Source of the DNA: Roseburia inulinivorans DSM 16841
GTDB lineage: Bacteria; Bacillota; Clostridia; Lachnospirales; Lachnospiraceae
Assembly (NCBI RefSeq): GCF_000174195.1
Contig: NZ_ACFY01000058.1
Location: forward strand, 25,232-89,231
Reading direction: 5' to 3'
Length of the DNA stretch: 64,000 nt
Part shown: positions 9,749 through 16,807 of the stretch, piece by piece
How positions within the stretch are numbered: the first letter of the stretch is position 1
Layout: each line of letters opens with the position of its first letter
Translations under genes and position numbers: made by a program
The notes under the pieces: model-generated
Told to the model about the DNA's origin: nothing
The model's input: the letters and a program-made list of their open reading frames with translations, nothing else
Databases searched by the model: none

Positions 9749-9794
9749 GCGAAACTTTTTTTCACAATTCTATTTACGCTTTGATGAGTTTCGC
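9749..9794. repeat. Small inverted repeat GCGAAACT/AGTTTCGC
   Basis: An 8-bp perfect inverted repeat (9749-9756 and 9787-9794) encloses an AT-rich interior with TTTACG. A very similar hairpin of the same size lies at 24133-24175. Both sit in the 5' leader of a gene. It is either a small dispersed repeat or a shared leader element. Confidence 0.5.
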
Positions 9795-9816
9795 AATTTA
9801 CATAAGAGGTGATACG

Positions 9817-11052
9817 TTGAGAAAATTAAGATACATGTATTATAGCATTATTTTAAGTATGATTTTATTAGCGGGATGTGGACAGCAGACAAGACCGGTC
9901 TCGACTGCACAGTATTATAATCCGGCGAAAGAGACAGCGGCAGATACTGAGGAAGCAGAGGGTGCAGGGGCGGAGACATCGATCGGAACCGATCTCTATC
10001 TGATCATTGGCAATGACATGACCAATGAACAGTTGAATTTAAAGCAGCTTGCATCAGGAAAGCAGTATCTGTATGTTTATTCATTGTCTACAGACTTTCT
10101 GGATAAATACGGAAACAGTGCAACAACGATGGATTTTGAGCCGGGCAGGGTGATCCATATTGGAAAAAAAGATGGCGAAGGACGGCTCTTGCAGGCACAG
10201 ATCGCGGATGAAGTCTGGGAATATTCGGATATCACAAAATATTCGGTAGATACAGAGCGTGGGATTTTCAAAATTGCGGATTCCAAGTATTCGTATGACG
10301 CAGATTTGTTCGTGGAATCGAATGGAGAAAAAATCCGTCTGTCCGACCTGAACGAAAAAGATGAGATCCGTGTCGTTGGAATCGGAACAAAAATATTATC
10401 CGTATCCGTCACTACCGGACAGGGAACTCTGGAGTTAAAGAATACATCCGTATTTGAGGGAAGTTTTATTCAGGTGGGAAGTAAGATTTTTGCACAGATC
10501 ACACACAATATGAAGCTGGAGATCCCGGAGGGAACTTATACGGTTACCGTTGCAAATGAAGGATATGGCGGCAGCACAGAGGTGGAGATCGCAAGAGGGG
10601 AGAACTGCACGCTTGATCTGGATGAATTAAAAGGTGAGGGTCCTAAGACTGGAAGTATCATATTTTATATTGATGTGGAGGGAGCAACGCTTTCCATTGA
10701 TGGGGATACTGTGGATTACAGCGCACCTGTGGTACTGACCTATGGCGTGCACACATTGCATGCGGAGGCAGAGGGATACGACGATTTTGATAAAAAGCTT
10801 TTTGTTAACTCTGCGGCAGCGAATATCGATATCTCTCTTACCGGAGACGGTACTACGTCAGACAATGACATGACAGAGGGCACAGAGTCTGTGGAGGAGA
10901 CCGAAACTGCTGAGACAGAGACAAAAGACAGTGAGGAGGAGACAAAGAGTACAGAAAAAGATTCGGAGACGTCAGACAAGTCCACGGACAAAGATGTGAC
11001 ATCTGATTATCTGTCCACACTTTCTGATCTCATCACGTCGTTGAATAAGTAA
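9817..11052 (+). CDS. PEGA-domain lipoprotein
   Basis: A 411-residue secreted lipoprotein of unknown role. A TTG start at 9817 is preferred: AGAGGTGAT lies just upstream and it gives a compact signal peptide (MRKLRYMYYSIILSMILLAG) with lipobox LLAGCG. The middle is beta-rich. Two PEGA-like repeats follow, around GTYTVTVANEGYGGSTEVEI and GATLSIDGDTVDYSAPVVLT, ending in the usual DISLTG. The last 65 residues are a low-complexity S/T/E/D-rich tail. PEGA domains occur on surface proteins of Firmicutes and may contact wall or S-layer. A large inverted repeat follows the stop. Confidence 0.75.
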   Translation: MRKLRYMYYSIILSMILLAGCGQQTRPVSTAQYYNPAKETAADTEEAEGAGAETSIGTDLYLIIGNDMTNEQLNLKQLASGKQYLYVYSLSTDFLDKYGNSATTMDFEPGRVIHIGKKDGEGRLLQAQIADEVWEYSDITKYSVDTERGIFKIADSKYSYDADLFVESNGEKIRLSDLNEKDEIRVVGIGTKILSVSVTTGQGTLELKNTSVFEGSFIQVGSKIFAQITHNMKLEIPEGTYTVTVANEGYGGSTEVEIARGENCTLDLDELKGEGPKTGSIIFYIDVEGATLSIDGDTVDYSAPVVLTYGVHTLHAEAEGYDDFDKKLFVNSAAANIDISLTGDGTTSDNDMTEGTESVEETETAETETKDSEEETKSTEKDSETSDKSTDKDVTSDYLSTLSDLITSLNK

Positions 11053-11058
11053 GAAGAT

Positions 11059-11234
11059 GTAACTATTCAGAACCTCATTCGCAAAATCGTTCTCTCAGAG
11101 CTTTCCTTGAATAACAAGCATGCTTGTTATTTGCTCATTGTGGTTACTTCGCCAAAGAAATTTTCAAAATTATGCTCATTCATGCAAGCATGATTCGCAA
11201 ATTTTTGAAAACTGCCTTGGCTCTGAATAGTTAC
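11059..11234. repeat. 176-bp palindromic repeat element (GTAACTATTCAG ends)
   Basis: The ends are inverted copies: GTAACTATTCAGAAC (11059-11073) and GCTCTGAATAGTTAC (11220-11234), 14 of 15 matching. Inside is a perfect 22-bp palindrome (11110-11131, centre AAGCATGCTT) and a second CATGCAAGCATG palindrome near 11184. There is no coding content. The form is that of a miniature inverted-repeat element placed between the PEGA lipoprotein and phosphoglucomutase genes. Confidence 0.7.
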
Positions 11235-11306
11235 AAAAAAATAACTTGAAAATAGCGGCTGACAAAGCTAAACTATAAACGAGATCAATATAGGGAGGAA
11301 ATAATT

Positions 11307-13040
11307 ATGGGATACAAAGAAATGTATGAAGAATGGTTAAATAATCCATACTTCGACGATGCAACAAAAGCAGAATTAAAAGCGATCGAGGGGAATGAAA
11401 AAGAGATCGAAGACCGTTTTTATATGGATCTTGAGTTTGGTACGGCAGGTCTCCGCGGCGTGATCGGTGCCGGAACAAACCGTATGAATGTCTATACAGT
11501 CCGCAAGGCAACACAGGGACTTGCAAATTATATCAACAATGTGCATGCACAGGAGAAAGGGGTAGCAATTGCATATGATTCCAGACATATGTCGCCGGAA
11601 TTTGCAGATGTTGCGGCTTTATGCCTTGCTGCAAACGGAATTAAGGCGTATGTGTTCGAGTCGCTTCGTCCGACACCGGAACTTTCCTATGCAGTCCGCA
11701 GATTAGGATGCACCGCAGGAATCAATATCACAGCCAGCCATAACCCACCGGAATATAATGGATACAAGGTATATTGGGAGGATGGCGCACAGATCACTCC
11801 GCCTCACGATACCGGAATTATGGCAGAGGTGAAGAAAGTAACGGATTATGCAGCCGTTAAGACGATGGACAAAGCTGCCGCAGTTGCAGCAGGTCTTTAT
11901 CAGGTGATCGGAGCAGATATCGATGATCCATACATAGAAGAACTGAAAAAACTGATCCTTCATCAGGATTGTATTGACAAAGTGGCAGGAGAGTTAAAAA
12001 TCGTGTACTCTCCACTTCACGGAACCGGAAATATCCCGGTGCGCCGTGTGTTAAAAGAACTTGGATTCAAAAATGTATATGTCGTTCCGGAGCAGGAACT
12101 CCCGGATGGAGATTTCCCAACCGTAAGTTATCCAAACCCGGAGGCAGCAGAAGCATTTGAATTAGGACTTGCTTTAGGCAAAAAAGTGGATGCTGATCTC
12201 ATCCTTGCAACAGACCCGGATGCAGACAGACTTGGCGTTTATGTAAAAGATTCCAAGACCGGGGAGTACCACAGCCTGACAGGTAACATGTCCGGATGCC
12301 TGATCGGCGATTATGTGATCGGTCAGAGAAAAGCCCTGTACGGACTGCCGGAAGATGGAGCATTTATCCGCTCAATCGTTTCCACCAATATGGCAGATGC
12401 AATTGCAAAATATTATGGAATCCAGCTTGTAGAAGTTTTAACAGGATTTAAATTCATCGGACAGAAGATTCTTGAGTTTGAAAACACCGGAAAAGGAACC
12501 TACCTCTTTGGTATGGAGGAAAGCTATGGCTGTCTGACCGGAACTTATGCAAGAGATAAAGATGCGGTCGATGCTTCCATGACACTGTGCGAGGCAGCAG
12601 CTTACTATAAGACCAAAAACATGACACTCTGGGATGCTATGCTTGCAATGTATGAGCGTTACGGATACTACAAAGATGATGTGACTGCTATCACTTTAAA
12701 AGGTATCGAGGGACTTGCCAAGATCCAGGAGATCATGAATACGCTGAGAGAGAATGCTCCGGCAGAGATTGGCGGTTACAAAGTAACGGCAGTGCGTGAT
12801 TATAAGAAGGACACCATTACAGATACTGCAACAGGCGCTGTAAAACCGACCGGTCTTCCGGCTTCCAATGTTTTATATTATGAGCTGGAGGATGATGCAT
12901 GGGTATGTGTAAGACCTTCCGGAACAGAGCCGAAAGTAAAATTCTATCTCGGTGTAAAGGGAACGTCTTTAGAGGATGCAGATGCAAAATCCAAGGCATT
13001 ATCCGAAGCTGTCCATGCAATGATCGGAAAAATGTTATAA
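11307..13040 (+). CDS. Phospho-sugar mutase (alpha-phosphoglucomutase type)
   Basis: A 577-residue cytoplasmic alpha-D-phosphohexomutase interconverting glucose-1-P and glucose-6-P, or mannose phosphates. Family motifs in order: GTAGLRGVIGAGTNRMN near the N-terminus, the phosphoserine loop ITASHNPPEYNGYK (about 144-157), the metal loop ATDPDADRLG (about 302-311), the sugar-specificity loop GMEESYG (about 404-410) and the phosphate-binding RPSGTEPKVK (about 535-544). Length fits the Firmicute PgcA/PGM group. It has a good ribosome binding site (GGGAGGAAATAATT before ATG). It would handle glucose-1-P from glycogen and maltodextrin metabolism encoded later in the window. Confidence 0.93.
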   Translation: MGYKEMYEEWLNNPYFDDATKAELKAIEGNEKEIEDRFYMDLEFGTAGLRGVIGAGTNRMNVYTVRKATQGLANYINNVHAQEKGVAIAYDSRHMSPEFADVAALCLAANGIKAYVFESLRPTPELSYAVRRLGCTAGINITASHNPPEYNGYKVYWEDGAQITPPHDTGIMAEVKKVTDYAAVKTMDKAAAVAAGLYQVIGADIDDPYIEELKKLILHQDCIDKVAGELKIVYSPLHGTGNIPVRRVLKELGFKNVYVVPEQELPDGDFPTVSYPNPEAAEAFELGLALGKKVDADLILATDPDADRLGVYVKDSKTGEYHSLTGNMSGCLIGDYVIGQRKALYGLPEDGAFIRSIVSTNMADAIAKYYGIQLVEVLTGFKFIGQKILEFENTGKGTYLFGMEESYGCLTGTYARDKDAVDASMTLCEAAAYYKTKNMTLWDAMLAMYERYGYYKDDVTAITLKGIEGLAKIQEIMNTLRENAPAEIGGYKVTAVRDYKKDTITDTATGAVKPTGLPASNVLYYELEDDAWVCVRPSGTEPKVKFYLGVKGTSLEDADAKSKALSEAVHAMIGKML

Positions 13041-13083
13041 CATATGGAAAATGCCTAAAAATGCCCCAAAATGGGAAAATTTC

Positions 13084-13112
13084 TTGACAAAGACATAGAA
13101 AACAAGTATAAA
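13084..13112 (+). promoter_or_regulatory. Sigma-A promoter of hup
   Basis: TTGACA at 13084-13089, a 17-nt spacer and TATAAA at 13107-13112: a near-consensus housekeeping promoter 75 nt upstream of the HU gene. Confidence 0.85.
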
Positions 13113-13187
13113 TATGGATGTAGGTATTTTGGAAAAGAAAAAACCTCATATATCATAAAGTGAAAATCCAGAGGAGGAATTTTTAAC

Positions 13188-13463
13188 ATGAACAAAGCAG
13201 AATTAGTTGCAGCTATGGCTGAGAAAGCTGAATTAAGCAAAAAAGACGCAGAAGCAGCATTAAAAGCATTCACAGATGTTGTTGCAGAAGAATTAAAAAA
13301 AGGTGAGAAAATCCAGTTAGTTGGATTCGGAACATTCGAAGTTTCTGAGAGAGCAGAGAGAACAGGACGTAACCCACAGAGCGGTAAAGAGATGGTTATC
13401 CCAGCTTCTAAAGCTCCTAAATTCAAAGCAGGAAAAGCTTTAAAAGATATGGTTAACGCATAA
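13188..13463 (+). CDS. hup: HU-family DNA-binding protein
   Basis: A 91-residue histone-like HU protein that binds and bends DNA as a dimer. It begins MNKAELVAAMAEKAELSKKD. The DNA-binding arm carries the signature GFGTFEVSERAERTGRNPQS (GRNP at the tip) and the protein ends KALKDMVNA. A strong GAGGAGG site precedes the ATG. A near-perfect promoter and its own terminator make it an independently, and probably highly, expressed unit. Its place just ahead of rqcP/yabP/yabQ matches the arrangement in many clostridia. Confidence 0.97.
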   Translation: MNKAELVAAMAEKAELSKKDAEAALKAFTDVVAEELKKGEKIQLVGFGTFEVSERAERTGRNPQSGKEMVIPASKAPKFKAGKALKDMVNA

Positions 13464-13488
13464 TTCTTTTTTAAATATGAATGTTTAG

Positions 13489-13518
13489 CGGGCTCGGATT
13501 TTCCGGGCTCGTTTTTTG
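13489..13518 (+). terminator. Terminator downstream of hup
   Basis: A 9-bp stem with G-U pairs (CGGGCTCGG with CCGGGCTCG, ATTTT loop) is followed by a T6 run. A second perfect hairpin without a T tract (CCGCAGG/CCTGCGG) lies at 13558-13580, just ahead of the S4 gene. Confidence 0.75.
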
Positions 13519-13610
13519 TGCAGCAGGAGACGTCGTTTCTGTTGGATCAAAAACGAGCCGCAGGGATGTGTAACCTGCGGAATAAAAAGTAAGAGGGGAA
13601 AATAAAAACA

Positions 13611-13853
13611 ATGAGATTAGATAAATTCTTGAAAGTGTCACGACTCATCAAGAGAAGAACGGTTGCGAATGAAGCGTGTGATGCAGGACGTGTGATGGTG
13701 AACGGAAAACCGGCAAAGGCTTCCGTCAATGTGAAAGTCGGGGATGTGATCGAGATCGCATTTGGAACAAAAAGTGTGAAAGTGCGTGTGCTTGATCTTC
13801 AGGATACAACGAAGAAAGAGGAAGCAAAAGACCTGTTTGAATATGTATCCTAA
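13611..13853 (+). CDS. rqcP: S4-domain RNA-binding protein RqcP (YabO)
   Basis: An 80-residue single S4-domain protein. MRLDKFLKVSRLIKRRTVANEA and the following DAGRVMVNGKPAKAS form the alpha-L RNA-binding motif. In Bacillus subtilis the orthologue YabO/RqcP binds 50S subunits with RqcH and supports C-terminal alanine tailing of stalled nascent chains. Function here is inferred from size, sequence and position in the yabO-yabP-yabQ-divIC order. GAGGGG precedes the ATG. Confidence 0.88.
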   Translation: MRLDKFLKVSRLIKRRTVANEACDAGRVMVNGKPAKASVNVKVGDVIEIAFGTKSVKVRVLDLQDTTKKEEAKDLFEYVS

Positions 13854-13894
13854 ATATATTCTATACACACATTAGCCAGGGCAGTTATTTTTGA

Positions 13895-13926
13895 GGGCAT
13901 AAATCAGGGAACCTTCTCATATATAG
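13895..13926 (+). promoter_or_regulatory. Possible sigma-E promoter of yabP-yabQ
   Basis: GGGCATAAA (13895-13903) and CATATATAG (13918-13926) are spaced with 16 nt between CATA and CATATAT. This resembles the mother-cell sigma-E pattern (ATA ... CATAnnnT) expected for yabP/yabQ. The match is by eye only. Confidence 0.35.
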
Positions 13927-14012
13927 AATATAGACAAGTGCGGAACTCATAGAAAACATTCAAAACGTAAGTAGGAGGTTCGCAATTACCTGTATATATG
14001 AGGAGGAGATTT

Positions 14013-14300
14013 ATGGATGAGAAGAATAATGTGACAAAATCCCACAAAGTGCTTTTGGCAAACCGGAAAAATGGCGCATTCAGCGGTGTGGTGGATGTAC
14101 TGTCTTTTGATGTGGCAGAGATATTGCTGGAGACGGAGCTTGGGATGCTTCTAATAAAAGGACATGACCTTCATGTAAACCGCCTTTCACTGGAAAAGGG
14201 AGAAATCGATATTGAGGGACGGATCGATTCCCTGACCTATTCAGAGCCGAAAAATGTTACAAAACAGACGGAATCTCTTCTTGGAAGGCTTTTTAAATAA
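14013..14300 (+). CDS. yabP: Spore cortex protein YabP
   Basis: A 95-residue YabP/YqfC-family protein. It reads KSHKVLLANRKNGAFSGVVD, then a DVAEILLETELGMLLIKG core and LHVNRLSLEKGEIDIEG, the usual short beta-rich family pattern. In B. subtilis YabP is made in the mother cell and is needed for cortex formation. The start is set at 14013 because AGGAGGAG lies inside the alternative ATG at 13998. The stop overlaps the yabQ start by one base (TAATG), so the two are coupled. Confidence 0.9.
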   Translation: MDEKNNVTKSHKVLLANRKNGAFSGVVDVLSFDVAEILLETELGMLLIKGHDLHVNRLSLEKGEIDIEGRIDSLTYSEPKNVTKQTESLLGRLFK

Positions 14301-14767
14301 TGTCTGGATTTGTGCGGCTGGCGGAAGGAATCCTGTTTTGGCAGGTGCAGGAGACCGGAAGCAGGGTGAGCGAGGGGATTTTCACAGAGGCAGTTTTTCT
14401 CGGAATCTCGGTTCTGGTGGGGATGGGACTATTCCTGCTGTACGATATTTTTCGTATTTTCCGAAGAATCGTGCCACATGGCGCAATCTGGATTGGAGTG
14501 GAAGACTTCTGTTATTGGTTACTATGCACTGCTGCGGTTTTTCTGATGCTGTATCAGGAGAATGACGGTATGATCCGGGGATTTGCCATTGGTGGTGTTA
14601 TTTTTGGCATGATACTGTATTTTTTCCTCCTCAGCAGATTTGTTGTAAAGATCAATGTGTGTATTTTGAAGAAAATACTTGGCATTGCGGGAAGGATAAC
14701 CGGTTTTGTGACAAAACCTTTTCGAAAGATTGGCAGGAAAATCATAAGTTTTTATGTAAACAGTTGA
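14300..14767 (+). CDS. yabQ: Spore cortex membrane protein YabQ
   Basis: A 155-residue integral membrane protein with hydrophobic segments at about 30-50, 64-82, 90-112 and possibly one more, and a basic C-terminus. The motif LLYDIFRIFRRIVPHG followed by DFCYWLL is typical of YabQ, which is required for cortex peptidoglycan formation during sporulation. It starts within the yabP stop and precedes divIC, as in Bacillus. Confidence 0.88.
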   Translation: MSGFVRLAEGILFWQVQETGSRVSEGIFTEAVFLGISVLVGMGLFLLYDIFRIFRRIVPHGAIWIGVEDFCYWLLCTAAVFLMLYQENDGMIRGFAIGGVIFGMILYFFLLSRFVVKINVCILKKILGIAGRITGFVTKPFRKIGRKIISFYVNS

Positions 14768-14835
14768 AAAAATGGATAAAAATGATTAAAATGAGTTTAT
14801 GTAAGCTTTAATGCGTAGATTTAGAGGGGTTCATC

Positions 14836-15141
14836 ATGGCAAACGCGAAAAGAAGACGTAGAAAAAACGGAAACAGAGCTGGAAGAATGTGCATTACCTG
14901 TATTGTATTTGTGTTTGCAATTGTTATGTCAACACAGATCATTAAGGTATACCAGAAGGATCAGGAATATATTGCCAAACAGGCGGACTTAGAACAGCAG
15001 CTTTCCGCAGAACAGGACAGACAAAAAGAGTTAGAAGCATACGAGACTTATACAAAATCACAGCAGTATGTCGAAGATGTCGCCAAGAGCAAACTGGGGC
15101 TGCTTTATGATAATGAGGTTGTATTTAAAGAACAAAAGTAA
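14836..15141 (+). CDS. divIC: Septum formation initiator DivIC/FtsL-type
   Basis: A 101-residue bitopic membrane protein with a basic cytoplasmic N-terminus (AKRRRRKNGNR), one TM segment (about 18-37) and an extracytoplasmic coiled coil (about 40-75) ending KSKLGLLYDNEVVFKEQ. This is the DivIC/FtsB layout; DivIC forms a complex with FtsL and DivIB at the division septum. Position after yabQ supports DivIC over FtsL. GAGGGG lies ahead of the ATG. A bidirectional terminator follows. Confidence 0.88.
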   Translation: MANAKRRRRKNGNRAGRMCITCIVFVFAIVMSTQIIKVYQKDQEYIAKQADLEQQLSAEQDRQKELEAYETYTKSQQYVEDVAKSKLGLLYDNEVVFKEQK

Positions 15142-15176
15142 CGATCGCATTCGTTGGATCGTGAGCGTGATAGATA

Positions 15177-15212
15177 AAAAAATGGGACTGTTTTTTGTAC
15201 AGTCCCATTTTT
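15177..15212. terminator. Bidirectional terminator between divIC and the aldo/keto reductase
   Basis: TGGGACTG (15183-15190) pairs with CAGTCCCA (15200-15207), flanked by A and T runs on the two sides, between convergent genes. Confidence 0.88.
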
Positions 15213-15223
15213 GTACTTCAATG

Positions 15224-16216
15224 TCAACCTTGAACAATCGTCTCTATCTTTTGTAATTCTTCTTCTGTGAAGTCTGTGTGTCCGATGATCTTAATGTTGT
15301 CTAAAATCTGTTCCGGTTTGGAAGCGCCAATTAAAACGCTGGTTACTTTATCATCCTTTAAGATCCAGCTTAAAGCCATCTCAGCAAGGGTCTGGCCACG
15401 TTCTCCGGCAAGTACATTTAAAGCCTGGATCTGTGCAAGCTTTTCAGGAGTCAGGGCGGATTCCTTTAAGAAACGTCCGTCTGTGGCAATGCGGCTGTCG
15501 GTTGGGATACCATTTAAGTAACGGTTTGTCAGAAGTCCCTGAGCCAGAGGAGAGAATGCGATAATTCCCTTCTTAAGTTCATAAGCGGTATCTTTTAATG
15601 CATTATTTTCAATGGTGCGGTCAAAAATAGAGTAACGATTCTGGTTAATGATAAATGGACACTTTAAGTCACTTAAGATTGCAGTTGCTTTTCTTAAAGT
15701 CGGACCATCATAATTGGAAAGACCGACATAAAGTGCCTTTCCGCTCTTTACGATAGAATCTAAGGCGCCCATCGTCTCTTCCAGTGGTGTCTCCGGATCC
15801 ATTCTGTGATGATAGAAAATATCAACATAATCCAAACCGAGACGTTTCAAACTCTGGTCAAGACTTGCAATCAGATATTTGCGGCTTCCCCAGTTGCCGT
15901 AAGGACCTTTCCACATATCAAAACCGGCCTTTGTACTGATGAGAAGTTCATCACGGTAAGGATGAAGTTCCTCCTTCATGATCTTTCCGAAGTTGCGCTC
16001 TGCGCTTCCGTAAGCAGGACCATAATTATTGGCGAGATCAAAATGTGTGATTCCGTGATCAAATGCGGTGAAACACATCTGCTTCATGTTTTCGTAAACA
16101 CCCGTGTCTCCAAAATTATGCCATAAGCCTAAAGATACTAATGGAAGCTTTAAACCACTGTTGCCGCAGCGGTTGTAAACCATCGTGTCATATCTTTTTT
16201 CATCTGCAATATACAT
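15224..16216 (-). CDS. Aldo/keto reductase (YghZ/Gpr-like)
   Basis: A 330-residue NADPH-dependent aldo/keto reductase with a TIM-barrel fold. FDLANNYGPAYGSAERNFGK holds the catalytic Asp and Tyr, STKAGFDMWKGPYG the catalytic Lys, YVDIFYHHRMDP the His, and the C-terminus has the cofactor-binding GASKPEQI. It is closest in style to the E. coli YghZ/Gpr group acting on L-glyceraldehyde 3-phosphate and methylglyoxal; the substrate is inferred. The start is put at 16216 because AAGGAGAT (16223-16230) lies 6 nt upstream. It runs against and interrupts the divIC-spoIIE gene order. Confidence 0.9.
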   Translation of the reverse strand: MYIADEKRYDTMVYNRCGNSGLKLPLVSLGLWHNFGDTGVYENMKQMCFTAFDHGITHFDLANNYGPAYGSAERNFGKIMKEELHPYRDELLISTKAGFDMWKGPYGNWGSRKYLIASLDQSLKRLGLDYVDIFYHHRMDPETPLEETMGALDSIVKSGKALYVGLSNYDGPTLRKATAILSDLKCPFIINQNRYSIFDRTIENNALKDTAYELKKGIIAFSPLAQGLLTNRYLNGIPTDSRIATDGRFLKESALTPEKLAQIQALNVLAGERGQTLAEMALSWILKDDKVTSVLIGASKPEQILDNIKIIGHTDFTEEELQKIETIVQG

Positions 16217-16391
16217 TACAAAATCTCCTTTCAAGTCGTACTTCATTTCTTAAATTGTAGTACAAGAAATTTCGCGTGTACAGTGTCAAAATTATATTTC
16301 TGTAACATATTTTTATAAGCGGACTACCTCATCTTCCTAAAAAACCTGAACACCCTTCAATCACCACGAAAAGACATTTGAGCGGAACTTT

Positions 16392-16456
16392 TGGCGAAAA
16401 CTTTTTTTTGACACGTCGCTCCTTTGACAAAGATTTTTTGTGACAACTTCTATAAT
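16392..16456 (+). promoter_or_regulatory. Candidate Spo0A-controlled promoter for spoIIE
   Basis: TTGACA (16424-16429) and TATAAT (16451-16456) are consensus hexamers separated by 21 nt, the unusual spacing of the B. subtilis spoIIE/spoIIG promoters that need Spo0A. TGGCGAA (16392-16398) matches the 0A box TGNCGAA upstream of the -35, and TGACAAA overlaps it. The site lies about 350 nt ahead of spoIIE, so the leader would be long. Confidence 0.55.
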
Positions 16457-16604
16457 CGTTGGCACGGTCGCATGGCAATTGTGAAAGACATAGAAACGTA
16501 TGTCTAAATTTCGTAGTTGCATATGTACAGTAGCAGATAATTACAAAACTAATAGAAAACGTGAATGAAGTTGTGAAAATGTGACAAAAGTTTGAGAAGA
16601 CACT

Positions 16605-16697
16605 GGGGAGCCACCGGTTCTTAGAAGGCAGATTCTGTATTTCATTCTGATTTATCAGAAATGAAATGCAGGAGATGGCTTCTTAGTACCGCTGTGA
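16605..16697 (-). repeat. Structured repeat, copy A (GGTACTAAGAA element)
   Basis: Read on the minus strand, a CGGTACTAAGAAG arm pairs with CTTCTAAGAACCG through two symmetrical purine mismatches and encloses an inner hairpin (TGCATTTCATT.. with ..AATGAAATACA). Copy B at 52490-52597 keeps the outer arm and the ACCGGTnGCTCCC tail but has a different, still paired inner hairpin. It lies between the presumed spoIIE promoter and gene. Confidence 0.6.
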
Positions 16698-16807
16698 GCG
16701 ACACGTAGCGAGAGCGTGTCTTCGAAAATTTTGTTACATTTTTACAACATTCATAGCGTGGAGTAGAGTTTTGTAATTATCGTTGAATGGTAAAAGGAGA
16801 TTATGTC

